Shown: positions 25,479 to 34,532, counted from the first letter of the stretch. The stretch: 64,000 bases of DNA from Caenimonas aquaedulcis (GCF_015831345.1 NZ_JADWYS010000001.1:4306618-4370617); one strand, 5' to 3'. The notes: a model not told the origin generated them from the letters alone. Translations and numbers: made by a program.

Positions 25479-28152
25479 TTACTCGTCCGGCCACCCCTGC
25501 AAAGCCGCGGCCAAACCGACCTCTTCCCGCGCCTTGAGACGCGCACGCACGAGCACCGCCGCAGCCTCGCGCTCGGCAGGCAGGCGCCCGGCTTCGCCCA
25601 TCAGCCGGATCTGGTCGGCGATCACCTGTTCGGCGTCGGCGGAGCTCGAAAGCGCGATGGCGGCCCGCGGTAGCAGGCTCTGCTTCCCGGCCAGGGACTC
25701 ACCGGCCGCGCGGGCCAGCGGCTCCCAGAATTCGACCGTGAGCTGGTAAGCCACGGGCCCCAGGCGCGTGGACTCCGCCATCATGGCCGGCAATGCTGCG
25801 GCCATCGTCCCGGGAAACTGTCCTGCCGCGGCCGCGACCAGGAGTCGGCGGGCGCGCGCCTCGTCGGCCTCGCCCGCCAACCCCCTCAACAAGGCCATGC
25901 GTTCGCCCTGGGAAGGCGCGGACCTGAACGCTTCGAACAGCTGCGAGAAGGCCGCATCATCCAGCGTGCTCGCGCAGCCCACCAGCACGGCGATGCGGAT
26001 GGACGGCGCCACCTGCGTTGCATCATTGGCCCTTGCCGCAGCGCATCGTGAGCGTACGCCTGCGAGCGCGGCCGGGTCTTCGAGCACGGCAAGCCGCTTC
26101 ACCACATTCGCCCGCAACAGCGCAGCGGCAGCACTTTCGCCGGCGCGGGGTGCCCATCCCAGCCTCGTGAGCTCCGGGCCCAGGAAGCGCCGCTCGGCTG
26201 CTTTCATCGCGGGCTCGGCCTGCGTGCCGCGGAGGGCGACCGCCATCCACTCCCATTGCGCGACGGCAACGGTGAACAGCGTATCGCGGCCCTCCGCCTG
26301 CGAGCGCTTCACTGCCCGCAACAGGCCGAAATGCTCGCGCAAGGGCCGGGTGCCGCCCTGCACCGCGGCGAAGCTGTCGGCGAGGATGGCGAGCTGGTCC
26401 ACCGGGGCAAGGGAGGGGTACGCCTCCAGCAGCCGATGCGCAAGGGGTGCATCGGGGAACACACGGTAGTAACCGGCACCGCCCGCGTTCACGACGACCG
26501 GGCGCTCGTCGCAACCAGGCCAGGTCATGGTGTGTTCCGGTCCTTCCATCAGGACCGGCTGGACCCTGTCGCCATGCGCGACGACGACAGGCACCGGCCA
26601 GGGCTCGTCGGTGAGTCCGTCGACCAGCGCGAAGCGCTTGCGGGTGAGGTGCACGCGCGTGGAGCCCGCTTCGCAGACCTGGCTGACGCCGATCGCCGGA
26701 TAGCCCCTGCGCTCCGTCCAGAATTGCGCGACCCGCGCGACCGGCTTGCCCGATGCGAGCGCGAGGTGGTGCCACAAGTCTCCGGCGGTGGCGGGCTTGA
26801 ACGCGCGGTCCTTCATGTAGGAAGCAAGCCCGCGCCTGAAGGGCTCCTCGCCGATCCACTGCTCCAGCATGCCAACGACCGCGGCGCCCTTGTCATAGGT
26901 GATGCCGTCGAACAGGTCGGCGACGCGATCTTCCATGACCAGCGCTCCGCGGATTGGCCGTGTCGCGGCGGTCGCGTCGCTGGCGAGCGTCGGCTCCAGG
27001 GCGATGCGGCGGCGCAGGGGTGTGCCCCACTCGGGATGGAAGTGATCCAGCGCCTTCGACTGGATCCATTCCGCGAAGGCCTCGTTCAGCCAGATGTCGT
27101 CCCACGACGCGGGCGAGACCAGGTTGCCGAACCATTGGTGCGCGATCTCGTGCGCCATGAACAGGTAGTTGAGGTAGCGCCGTTCGGCCGTGTCGCGGGC
27201 CGGGGCCAGGAGGAGCAGATTTTCGATGTAGCTGATGAGTCCCCAATCTTCCATGCCGCCGAACCGCACGCCAGGCACCGCCAACTGGTCGAGTTTGGGC
27301 AACGGATAGGGCTGGCCAAAGTAGTTGCTGTAGTAGGGCAACAGCTGCCGGGTCGCCTCCATCGCAAAGCGGCCCTCCTGCGCGCGCCCGCGAGCCGCGA
27401 CGATCCTCAGCCGGATGCCATCGACTTCGTCTTCAATCCAATCGAGAGGCCCCACGGCCACGGCGAGGAGGTAGCTCACCATCGGCGGCGTGGGGTGCGA
27501 AGCTATGCCGCACCATCGGGCCCTCGGCCCGTTGCGCGGTGCGTGGCGTGTTCGAGAAGACTTCCTGGCCGGGTGGCGCCAGCACGTCCAGCTGAAAGAC
27601 CTGCCGGAACAGCGGCGCGTCGAAGGTGGGCAGAAGGCGCCTGGCGTGCACGGCCTCCAGTTGCGTGGCCAGCATGCGTTCGGTGTTTTCTCCGCTGCGG
27701 TAAGTCACGGCGAAGAGGCCCTCGCCCGTCGAGTTCACCTTGCCGGTGTAACGCATGTGGAGCGTGTGTTCGCCTGGCTGGATCTGTTTCCCGTCGACGG
27801 GGCGCAGCGCCCAGCTCTCGCGAACGCTTGAAGTTCCGGCAACGCGAAGCTCGCGCGCCGTGGCGCGGCGATCTTTCAGCACTGCGGCCCCCTGCAACTG
27901 CAGCTCTCGCGCATTCAGCACGATCGCGTCGACCGGCTCGCGCACACGAATGTGAATCGTGGCTTCGCCTGCGAACGTCGGCATTGCCGGATCCAGCGTG
28001 AGCGTCAGTTGCGTGCGCGATGGCACGACCGACTTCGGCAAGGACGCTGGGGTGTCGTCGAAGACAAAGCGTGGCTGCGCGGTTGCGTGGCCGCACGCGA
28101 GCACGCACGACAGGAAGAGGCCCCATCCAGCTGTTGAAATTATTTTCTGCAC
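25479..28152 (-). pseudogene. M1-family zinc aminopeptidase, interrupted by a one-base frameshift
   Basis: Read with one base removed, this is an 890-residue exported M1 aminopeptidase: a signal peptide (LFLSCVLACGHATAQP), an N-terminal beta domain (LDPAMPTFAGEATIHIRV, FQLDVLAPPGQEVFSNTPR), GGMEDWGLISY (the GAMEN-loop position), HEIAHQWFGNLVSPASWDD with Glu in LNEAFAEW (HEXXH-18-E zinc site), and an ERAP1-like helical C-domain. The frame breaks at 27492-27495, where four G (CCCC in the gene) replace three. Removing one restores FAP-TPPMVSYLLAVAVG, the expected motif. The start is GTG 28152. This could be a real pseudogene, phase variation or a sequencing error. The intact C-terminal frame covers 25479-27482. 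Confidence 0.85.
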
Positions 28153-28282
28153 GGAGCCCTTTGAAGTAGGTCCGATAGTGACCACACCCGGCAGGTTGCG
28201 CAAGTGCAATCGAGTCGACGGCTGTTGCAGCCCTTCATAATCAAAGCCTGACCTCCGCCTGTTGAGATGCCCACCTTTCCTC

Positions 28283-28765
28283 ATGGATAAATTCTTGCTG
28301 CAACAGCAGGTGCTGAATCGACTCGCCGAAGACCTGCTGCAAGCCGAACAGTCAGTGCGCGCGGCCCATGAAACGGCGACCCACGAAGAAAACATCGCCG
28401 AAAACAAATACGACACATTGGGACTCGAAGCCGCATACCTCGCCACCGGGCAAGTTCGGCGCGCCGAAGCCATCCGCCAGGCGCTGGCTACTTGGCGACA
28501 ATTCCGCCCGCATCCCTACGACGCCAGAAAAGGCATTCAGCTCGGCGCGCTGGTCTGCCTGGTCGACTCCGACGATAAGCAGCAGTACCTCTTTCTCGGC
28601 CCGGAGGGGGGCAGCATGAAGTTGGTCAGCGGCACCCAGCTCGTTCAGGTCATCAGCAGCGAAGCCCCTTTGGGCAGGGCCATGCTGGGCAAATGCGAGG
28701 GTGATGAGGTGTCGATACAGATTGCCCTCATCCGGCAGCAGTTTGAGGTGCTGCGGGTTCATTGA
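28283..28765 (+). CDS. GreA/GreB-family transcription elongation factor-like protein
   Basis: The 160-residue protein has an N-terminal coiled-coil-like helix pair (QQQVLNRLAEDLLQAEQ, KYDTLGLEAAYLATGQ) and a GreA/B C-terminal FKBP-like domain (IQLGALVCLVD, YLFLGPEGGSMKLV, APLGRAMLGKCEGDEV). The SPLGxALLGKxxGD pattern is the standard Gre C-domain hallmark. The N-terminal part is shorter and different from true GreA, so it belongs to the Gre-related group often annotated as 3-oxoacyl-ACP or GreAB family protein. It is divergent from the M1 peptidase. ATG 28283 is preferred over a TTG at 28262. Confidence 0.8.
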   Translation: MDKFLLQQQVLNRLAEDLLQAEQSVRAAHETATHEENIAENKYDTLGLEAAYLATGQVRRAEAIRQALATWRQFRPHPYDARKGIQLGALVCLVDSDDKQQYLFLGPEGGSMKLVSGTQLVQVISSEAPLGRAMLGKCEGDEVSIQIALIRQQFEVLRVH

Positions 28766-28784
28766 GCCGTGAACGCTCCTGTGG

Positions 28785-28810
28785 CTGCTTTCGGCCAGAA
28801 GCAGACGTCG
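28785..28810. repeat. Intergenic hairpin-type repeat, best-preserved copy
   Basis: CTGCTT-N8-AAGCAG followed by ACGTCG lies in the 85-bp gap between the Gre-like gene and yjbQ. It is the best-formed member of the family seen at 17.7 and 25.4 kb. Confidence 0.6.
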
Positions 28811-28850
28811 AGATCCCCGCCCATCCACCATCCTCTGCTACCCTGCGCCC

Positions 28851-29270
28851 ATGCGACAGTACCAAGCCCGCATCGCCGTCGACACCCGCGGCCGCGGCCT
28901 GCTCGAGATCACCGGCCAGGTGGCGGACGTGGTTCAGGGCAGTGGCATCCGGCAGGGCCTGCTGACGCTCTTCGTGCAGCACACCTCCGCGAGCCTGCTC
29001 ATCCAGGAGAACGCGGACCCCGATGTGCAGGCCGATCTCGAGCGTTTCTTCGCGCGCCTCGTGCCCGACGGCGACGCGCTCTTCCGGCACCGCAGCGAAG
29101 GCCCCGACGACATGCCGGCGCACGTGCGCGCGGCGCTGACGGCGACGCAGCTCTCGATCCCGGTGGACGCGGGCCGGCTCCTGCTCGGCACCTGGCAGGG
29201 CATCTACCTGTGGGAGCACCGCACGCGCGGGCATCGGCGCGACATCGTCCTGCATCTCGTTGGAGAGTAG
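28851..29270 (+). CDS. yjbQ: YjbQ (UPF0047) family protein
   Basis: The 139-residue protein has the complete UPF0047 pattern: LTLFVQHTSASLLIQENADPD (split at the usual His and Ser), an interior HRSEGPDDMPAHVRA, and GTWQGIYLWEHRTRGHRRDI at the C-terminus, with conserved His residues. E. coli YjbQ has weak thiamin phosphate synthase activity and the family forms trimers; the physiological role is unsettled. The length matches the family. It is single-gene and cytoplasmic. Confidence 0.92.
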   Translation: MRQYQARIAVDTRGRGLLEITGQVADVVQGSGIRQGLLTLFVQHTSASLLIQENADPDVQADLERFFARLVPDGDALFRHRSEGPDDMPAHVRAALTATQLSIPVDAGRLLLGTWQGIYLWEHRTRGHRRDIVLHLVGE

Positions 29271-29343
29271 CCTCGAGTGCGTCCCTGTCCGCCGCGCGCA
29301 GCGTTACACACCCACTGAGTGCGTGCGAGAGAAGTTGATCGCC

Positions 29344-29604
29344 TCACCCCACCTGCCGATCGTCCACATAGCACCAGCGCCAGTCCTCCCCCGGCTCCGC
29401 CGACTGGATGACCGCATGCCCCGTCGCATGGAAGTGCCGCGTCGCGTGCTTGTTCTTCGACGCGTCGCAGCAGCCCACGTGGCCGCAGTGCAGGCAGGTG
29501 CGCAGGTGCACCCAGTCATCGCCCATCGCGAGGCATTCGCGGCAACCGCGGTCCGCCGGCGCCTGCGGGTGATCGGGCACATGGCTGCAAGGCCGGATGC
29601 TCAT
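29344..29604 (-). CDS. UBP-type zinc-finger protein
   Basis: The 86-residue protein is almost entirely one ZnF-UBP domain: Cys/His ligands in RPCSHV, RGCRECLAMGDDWVHLRTC, HCGHVGCCDASKNKHATRH and HATGHAVI, with C-terminal WRWCYVDD. In eukaryotes this fold binds the free ubiquitin tail; the bacterial stand-alone versions have no known ligand. The ATG overlaps the stop of the flavoprotein gene upstream (ATGA), so the two are coupled. It may act as a small redox or recognition partner of that enzyme; inference only. Confidence 0.9.
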   Translation of the reverse strand: MSIRPCSHVPDHPQAPADRGCRECLAMGDDWVHLRTCLHCGHVGCCDASKNKHATRHFHATGHAVIQSAEPGEDWRWCYVDDRQVG

Positions 29605-31256
29605 TTCGTGTTCTCCTTGGCGACTTCAAGAAACCGGTGCAGCGCCGCGACCACGGCGGCGCCTTCGCCGATCGCCGCGCCGACGCGTTTGGTCGAGCCC
29701 GCGCGCACATCGCCCACCGCGAACACGCCCGGCAGGCTCGACTCGAGCTCGCCTCGGCCCGGCCCGCCGGTGACCACGAAGCCGGCCCGGTCGAGCGCGA
29801 CGCCGCAATCAGCGAGGAAGGCCGTCTCCGGCGACGCGCCGATGAAGAGGAACAGGTTGCGCACGTTGCGCCTCGTCGCGGCGCCGGTGTCGCGGTCGCG
29901 CCATTCGACGCTGGCGAGGTGCCCGGCGGCATCGCCTTCGAGCTGCGACAGTTCCTGCCACGGCAGGACGGTGATGTTGTCCGCCGCCTCGATGCGGTCG
30001 ATCAGGTAGCGCGACATCGTGGCCGCCAGCCCCGCGCCGCGCACGAGCACGGTGACGCGGGCCGCGTGCGCCGCGAGGAAAACGGCCGCCTGCCCGGCGG
30101 AGTTGCCGCCGCCCACGAGCACCACTTCCTCGCCGCGGCACAGGCGGGCCTCGATCGGCGAGGCCCAATACCAGACGCCCCGGCCCTCGAAGGCCGGCAG
30201 GTTGCGCGCGTCGGGGCGGTTGTAGCGCGCGCCGCTCGCAACCACCACGGCACGCGCACGCAGGCGACGTCCGTCCGTCAGGCGCAGCGCGGGCGGTGCG
30301 TCCGGCAGGCATTCGAGCGCCGTCACCTGCGCGGGCACCAGCACGCGCGCGCCGAACTTCTGCGCCTGCACGTAAGCGCGGCCGGCCAGCGCCTGGCCCG
30401 AGATGCCGGTCGGGAAGCCCAGGTAGTTCTCGATGCGCGCGCTGGCGCCGGCCTGGCCGCCGTAGGCGCGGCAGTCGAGCGCCACGACCGCGAGCCCTTC
30501 GCTCGCGGCATACACCGCGGTGGCCAGGCCGGCGGGGCCGGCGCCGACGATGGCGACGTCGTAGAGCTCGTGGTGCTCGTCCGGGTTGAGCAGGCCGAGG
30601 CATTGGGCCAGCTGGCCTTCATCGGGGTCCACCAGGATGCTGCCGTTGGGGCAGACCACCAGCACTTCGTGCGGGCGGTTCGCGTACTGCGTGGCGAGGG
30701 AGCAGGCGCTCGCGTCGTCATGCGGGCCGACCACGTGATAGGGGTGGCCGATGCGCCGCAGGAAGTTCTCCAGCCGCACCAGGTGGGGCGATTGCGCGTC
30801 GCCGATCAGCACGGCGCCCGCGACGCCCCGCTCGATCAGCCCCACGCGGCGCAGGATGAGCGCGCGCGTGATGCGTTCGCCCAGCTCGGCCTCCGCCGTG
30901 ATCAGCGCGCGCAGCTGCGCGGGCGGCAGCAGGAGAGCCTCGACGGGCTCTTCGGCCACGCCGTCCACCAGCGCCGGCGCGCCGGAGAGCTGGCCCACTT
31001 CGGCGAGGAACGCGCCGGCGCCTTCGCGGATGATGGGCACCACGTGCCCCAGGCCGTCGCGCTGGCTGATAGTGACCAGGCCGCTCAGCAGGATGAACAT
31101 TCCGGGCCCCGGTTCGCCGGCGCGAAAGAGGTACTCGCCGGTGGCGAAGCTGCGCGGCGTGCCGAAGCGCGCCGCGCGCGCGAGGTCGGATTCGCCCAGC
31201 ACGGGGAACATCTGTTCGCGGCGTCCGGAAAACAGGTCGGGTTCGGTATTGGCCAT
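29601..31256 (-). CDS. FAD-dependent thioredoxin-reductase-like oxidoreductase with N-terminal CNBD
   Basis: The 551-residue protein has three parts: a cyclic-nucleotide-binding-like domain (about 14-130; GMFILLSGLVTISQR), a thioredoxin-fold-like part without cysteines (about 145-225), and a two-dinucleotide flavoprotein (232-545; FAD loop VAIVGAGPAGLATAVYA, NADPH loop VVLVGGGNSAGQAA, SLPGVFAVGDVR). The CNBD phosphate cassette reads AEVGQLSGAPALVDG and lacks the Arg needed for cAMP, so ligand binding is doubtful. The redox CxxC of true thioredoxin reductase is missing (YWASPIEARLC in that region). The start at 31256 is chosen from the conserved N-terminus. It is coupled to the UBP zinc-finger gene. 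Confidence 0.88.
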   Translation of the reverse strand: MANTEPDLFSGRREQMFPVLGESDLARAARFGTPRSFATGEYLFRAGEPGPGMFILLSGLVTISQRDGLGHVVPIIREGAGAFLAEVGQLSGAPALVDGVAEEPVEALLLPPAQLRALITAEAELGERITRALILRRVGLIERGVAGAVLIGDAQSPHLVRLENFLRRIGHPYHVVGPHDDASACSLATQYANRPHEVLVVCPNGSILVDPDEGQLAQCLGLLNPDEHHELYDVAIVGAGPAGLATAVYAASEGLAVVALDCRAYGGQAGASARIENYLGFPTGISGQALAGRAYVQAQKFGARVLVPAQVTALECLPDAPPALRLTDGRRLRARAVVVASGARYNRPDARNLPAFEGRGVWYWASPIEARLCRGEEVVLVGGGNSAGQAAVFLAAHAARVTVLVRGAGLAATMSRYLIDRIEAADNITVLPWQELSQLEGDAAGHLASVEWRDRDTGAATRRNVRNLFLFIGASPETAFLADCGVALDRAGFVVTGGPGRGELESSLPGVFAVGDVRAGSTKRVGAAIGEGAAVVAALHRFLEVAKENTK

Positions 31257-31358
31257 GTACCGAGCCTGCGGGGTTTCCCCGCGCGCGTCAACCCGCATCG
31301 CCAAGTGTGGACCGCGCCTTCCGCAGCTCGACGGTCAGCCCGGCGACAATCCCTTCCC

Positions 31359-31721
31359 ATGAAATCCCGTTCGCCTGCCGGCGGCCTCGTTTACTCCACG
31401 GACGCGGGCCGGATGTGCCCCGCGTGCCGGCGCCCTGTCGCGCTGTGCGCCTGCGCGAAGTCGAAGCCGCTCCCCGCCGGCGACGGCATCGTCCGCGTGT
31501 CGCGGGAGGCCAAGGGCCGGGGCGGCAAGACGGTCACGGTGGTGCGCGGGCTGCCGATGGACGCCGCGCAACTCGACGGCGCCGCCAAGGCGCTCAAGGC
31601 GGCCTGCGGCTCCGGCGGCACCGTGAAGGACGGCGCGGTGGAAGTGCAGGGCGACCACTGCGACAAGATCGTCGCGCTGCTCACGGCGCAGGGGCACCGG
31701 GTCAAGCGCGCCGGCGGTTGA
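31359..31721 (+). CDS. yciH: SUI1/eIF1-like translation factor (YciH family)
   Basis: The 120-residue protein has an N-terminal zinc-finger-like part (MCPACRRPVALCACAKSK) and a C-terminal SUI1 domain (VTVVRGLPMD, LKAACGSGGTVKDGAVEVQG, and VALLTAQGHRVKRAGG). This is the usual size and layout of bacterial YciH, which can influence start-codon fidelity in vitro. The gene is divergent from the flavoprotein with about 100 bp between them, and is followed closely by a GST gene. Confidence 0.93.
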   Translation: MKSRSPAGGLVYSTDAGRMCPACRRPVALCACAKSKPLPAGDGIVRVSREAKGRGGKTVTVVRGLPMDAAQLDGAAKALKAACGSGGTVKDGAVEVQGDHCDKIVALLTAQGHRVKRAGG

Positions 31722-31746
31722 GCTGCGCGGGGCTATGCTCGTGCGC

Positions 31747-32358
31747 ATGCAGCGTCCCTTGCTCTACACCTACCGGCGATGCCCTTACGCGATGCGCGCG
31801 CGGATGGCGCTGCTGCAGGCGGGGATCGATTTCGACCGGCATGAGGTTTCCCTGCGGGACAAGCCGGCCGGCATGCTGCGCCTGTCCCCGAAGGGCACCG
31901 TGCCGGTGATGCTGTTGCCCGGCGGGCAGGTGATCGACGAGAGCCTGGACATCATGCGCTGGGCCTTCGAAGGCCGGGACGCCGAGGGTTGGTGGGCGCG
32001 CGCGCAGGGCGCCGCCTGCCGGGCGCTCGTCGCGATCAACGACGGTCCCTTCAAGCAGCTGCTGGACCGCTACAAGTATCCGCAGCGCCACCCCTCCGCA
32101 CAGGGGCCGTCCGCCGCCCGCGATGAAGCGGTGGCGTGCCTGCTGCGTCCGCTCGAAAGCGCGCTCGCCGGCAAGGCGTATCTGGGCGGCGACGTGCCCT
32201 GCGCGGCCGACCTGGCGATCTTCCCCTTCGTGCGCCAGTTCCGCGCGGTGGACGATGCGTGGTTCGATGCGCAGGATCTCCGCGCGACGCAGCAGTGGCT
32301 GCAGCAGTGGCTGCAGAGCGCGCTGTTCGGGCGCTGCATGGAAAAGCCCGCGCGCTGA
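31747..32358 (+). CDS. Glutathione S-transferase family protein
   Basis: This protein of about 203 residues has a thioredoxin-like N-domain (LLYTYRRCPYAMRARMALLQ) with the catalytic or GSH-contacting Cys in RCPYA, the cis-Pro segment GTVPVMLL, and VIDESLDIMRWA. A helical C-domain with WLQQWLQS at the end follows. It is close to the bacterial GST group often linked to stress or dehalogenation. An in-frame ATG lies four codons earlier (31735). Neither has a good ribosome-binding site, so translation may depend on coupling to yciH, 14-26 bp upstream. Confidence 0.85.
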   Translation: MQRPLLYTYRRCPYAMRARMALLQAGIDFDRHEVSLRDKPAGMLRLSPKGTVPVMLLPGGQVIDESLDIMRWAFEGRDAEGWWARAQGAACRALVAINDGPFKQLLDRYKYPQRHPSAQGPSAARDEAVACLLRPLESALAGKAYLGGDVPCAADLAIFPFVRQFRAVDDAWFDAQDLRATQQWLQQWLQSALFGRCMEKPAR

Positions 32359-32377
32359 GCCCGCGCACCGCGCGCGC

Positions 32378-33121
32378 TCAGCGCCCGTCGGGCACGTACA
32401 TGTAGCCCGCGTTGCGGACGGTGCGGATGTAGCGCGGCTCCGCGCCCGATTCCGGCTCGATCTTGCGGCGCAGCCGGCCGATGCGGATGTCCACCGAGCG
32501 GTCGAAGGGCTCCCACTCGCGGTTGCGCGTGTTCATCAGCAGCTGGTCGCGCGAGAGCACGCGGTTCGGGTTGGCGATGAAGACGCGCAGCAGGTCGAAT
32601 TCCATCGCGGTGAGCGTCACTTCCGTGCCGTCGGACGCGTAGAGGCGACGGCCTTCCTTGTCGAGCGTGCACTGGCCGACCTGCGAGCGCTGCGATGCCG
32701 GCGCTTCCGGCGCTTCGGGCGCGGCTTCGCCGGCGGCGGCTTCGGGGCGGCCCTGCAGGCGCCGCAGCACGCTGCGCACGCGGGCGAGCAGCTCGCGCGG
32801 ATCGAACGGCTTGGCGACGTAGTCGTCCGCGCCGACTTCCAGGCCCACGACGCGGTCGACGATGTCGCCCGAGGCGGTGACCATGATGATGCCGACGTCG
32901 TAGCGCTCCCGCATGTAGCGCGCAAGGGCGATGCCGTCCTCGCCGGGCAGGCGCACGTCGAGCAGCACGAGGTCCGGCAGGTCCGCTTCCACGCTGGCCC
33001 GCAGCTGCGTCCCGTCGGCGGCCAGCGCGACGTCGAAGCCGTGCGAGGACAGGTACTCGTGCAGCATGTCCCGCACCGAAGGGTCGTCGTCCACCACCAG
33101 AATGCGGGTCCCTTGCGTCAT
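32378..33121 (-). CDS. OmpR-family response regulator
   Basis: The 247-residue protein has a receiver domain (RILVVDDDPSVRDML, phospho-Asp in LVLLDVRLPGEDG, Lys in VAKPF). After an Ala/Glu-rich linker (EAAAGEAAPEAPEAPA) comes a winged helix of the OmpR type (TAMEFDLLRVFIANPNRVLS, then DRSVDIRIGRLRRKIEP and YIRTVRNAGYMYVP). No histidine kinase is directly adjacent; the nearest is the hybrid kinase at 34459-36852. The upstream region carries 11-bp-spaced GTTAC/GAAAC repeats that may be its own binding site. Confidence 0.93.
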   Translation of the reverse strand: MTQGTRILVVDDDPSVRDMLHEYLSSHGFDVALAADGTQLRASVEADLPDLVLLDVRLPGEDGIALARYMRERYDVGIIMVTASGDIVDRVVGLEVGADDYVAKPFDPRELLARVRSVLRRLQGRPEAAAGEAAPEAPEAPASQRSQVGQCTLDKEGRRLYASDGTEVTLTAMEFDLLRVFIANPNRVLSRDQLLMNTRNREWEPFDRSVDIRIGRLRRKIEPESGAEPRYIRTVRNAGYMYVPDGR

Positions 33122-33161
33122 GGGCGGATTCTAGCTGCGCACCCTGTTTTTCCGCGCGCCG

Positions 33162-33183
33162 GTTACGCGCGGGAAACATGCGC
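33162..33183. promoter_or_regulatory. Candidate OmpR-type tandem site (11-bp period)
   Basis: Two imperfect 11-bp units (GTTACGCGCGG and GAAACATGCGC) lie head-to-tail in the 179-bp region between the response regulator (33121) and the ferritin-like gene (33301). OmpR-family proteins bind direct half-sites one helical turn apart. Related patterns occur at 36901-36921 and 40821-40840. The proposal is inference from spacing and location. Confidence 0.35.
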
Positions 33184-33300
33184 GGCGCCGCGCCGACAAA
33201 GCGGCAACACGCCGCTGCGAAACGGATGCATGCGCGATACCCGCGCGCCAGACACTGCGGGCTTCCGGGGATGCCTCCCCACCCTTCAGGAGTCTTTCGT

Positions 33301-34281
33301 ATGTCCACGCCACAGCCTTCCATCCCGCACACCGACCGCTACGCCCGCGTGATCGACATCTCCCGCCGCGCGCGCTGGGAGATCGAGCGCGACGTGATCC
33401 GCGGCCGCGGCTTCGACGCGTCGCGCCCCTTCCTGCCCGACGGCCTGTCGCTCGCGCGCGAACTCGAATTCCTCACCCCGGCCGACCGGCGCCTCTTCAG
33501 CCAGGTGCAGGGCCGCACCTATGTGAACCTCTTCGGGCTGGTGGAGCGCTTCATCAGTGCCAAGTTGCTCCAACTCGGTGCAAGCCACGCGCTCGGCGAC
33601 CAGGTCGCGCTCGAAGCCCTCGTCGGCATGACGGACGAGGAGCTCAAGCACCAGGCGCTGTTCCGCCGGCTCGACGAGATGCTGGCGGCCACGATGCCGC
33701 CCGGCTACGCCCTGGTGCCCGATGCCGATGCCGTCGCGTCCGTCGTGCTCGGCAAGAGCACCTGGGCCGTGCTCGCGCTCACGCTGGACATCGAGCTCTT
33801 CACGCAGGCGCATTACCGCGCCAGCATCGAACAGCGGCACGACCTGTGCCCCTTGTGGAAGGACGTGTTCCTCTTCCACTGGCGCGAGGAAGCGCAGCAC
33901 GCGGTGCTCGACGAGCTCGAGCTGCTGCGCGAGGACGCGCGCCTCGCCGCGGCCGAGCGGTCCGCCGCGCTGGAAGACCTCATCGCGCTGGTCGGCGCGC
34001 TCGACGGCATCCTGCAGGCGCAGGCCGACGCCGATGCGCGCTACTTCCTGCGCCACGCGGCCACGCGCTTCGCACCCGGCGACCTCGCCCGTGTCGCGCC
34101 GCAGATGCTCAAGGCCTACCGCTGGCAGTACATCGTGAGCGGGGTGATGGAGCCGCGCTTCCAGCGCGTGCTCTTCGCGCTGCTCGACGACGCGCAAGGC
34201 GCACGTCTGCATGCGGCGCTCGCCCCTTTCATGTCCTGCGTGCCGGCCGCCCCCGAGATGGCGCTGCCGCTCGCCGCCTGA
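33301..34281 (+). CDS. Ferritin-like diiron protein of unknown function
   Basis: The 326-residue protein is mainly alpha-helical. Paired carboxylate/histidine motifs typical of ferritin-like diiron sites are visible in TDEELKHQALFRRLDEM and HWREEAQHAVLDELELL, and SQVQGRTYVNLFGLVERFI supplies an earlier helix. It resembles the AurF/PABA-oxygenase-like or hemerythrin-neighbour families in layout, but I cannot assign a substrate. The start 33301 has CAGGAG 8 bp upstream. A DUF1127 gene follows after 11 bp, so the two are co-transcribed. Confidence 0.75.
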   Translation: MSTPQPSIPHTDRYARVIDISRRARWEIERDVIRGRGFDASRPFLPDGLSLARELEFLTPADRRLFSQVQGRTYVNLFGLVERFISAKLLQLGASHALGDQVALEALVGMTDEELKHQALFRRLDEMLAATMPPGYALVPDADAVASVVLGKSTWAVLALTLDIELFTQAHYRASIEQRHDLCPLWKDVFLFHWREEAQHAVLDELELLREDARLAAAERSAALEDLIALVGALDGILQAQADADARYFLRHAATRFAPGDLARVAPQMLKAYRWQYIVSGVMEPRFQRVLFALLDDAQGARLHAALAPFMSCVPAAPEMALPLAA

Positions 34282-34292
34282 GGAGAACCATC

Positions 34293-34532
34293 ATGGCAAT
34301 GATCCTGATCGCCCTGCTGCAACGCTGGCGTGCCGCCCGCGAACGCGAGATGGAGCGGCGCGAGTGGCGCCTGCTCGACGACCGCACCCTGCGCGACCTG
34401 GGCCTCTCGCGCGGCGAGCTCGATTCCTGGGCCGCCGAGGAGAGGGGGCTCGCGCCCGTCACGCGGCGCCGCGTTCGCGCGGGTGCGCTGGCGCCGTGCG
34501 CCCCGGCAGGAGTTCGTGCAGGAGCGCACTGA
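34293..34532 (+). CDS. DUF1127-domain small protein
   Basis: The 79-residue protein has a DUF1127 core at residues 10-50 (REWRLLDDRTLRDLGLSRGE), a small Arg-rich fold found in short proteins linked to phosphate, RNA turnover and stress in proteobacteria. AGGAG lies 8 bp upstream of the ATG. The C-terminal tail (Arg/Ala-rich) overlaps the 3' end of the convergent hybrid kinase gene by 74 bp, so that tail may be constrained by the other strand rather than functional. Confidence 0.8.
   Translation: MAMILIALLQRWRAAREREMERREWRLLDDRTLRDLGLSRGELDSWAAEERGLAPVTRRRVRAGALAPCAPAGVRAGAH

Noticed and set aside
28262..28282. TTG at 28262 as the start of the Gre-like protein
   Set aside because: The ATG seven codons later gives the family-like N-terminus; the extra residues (RCPPFL) look non-coding.
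29637..31721. 694-codon plus-strand frame opposite the flavoprotein
   Set aside because: Only its last 120 codons (from 31359) encode a real protein, YciH; the rest is antisense shadow.
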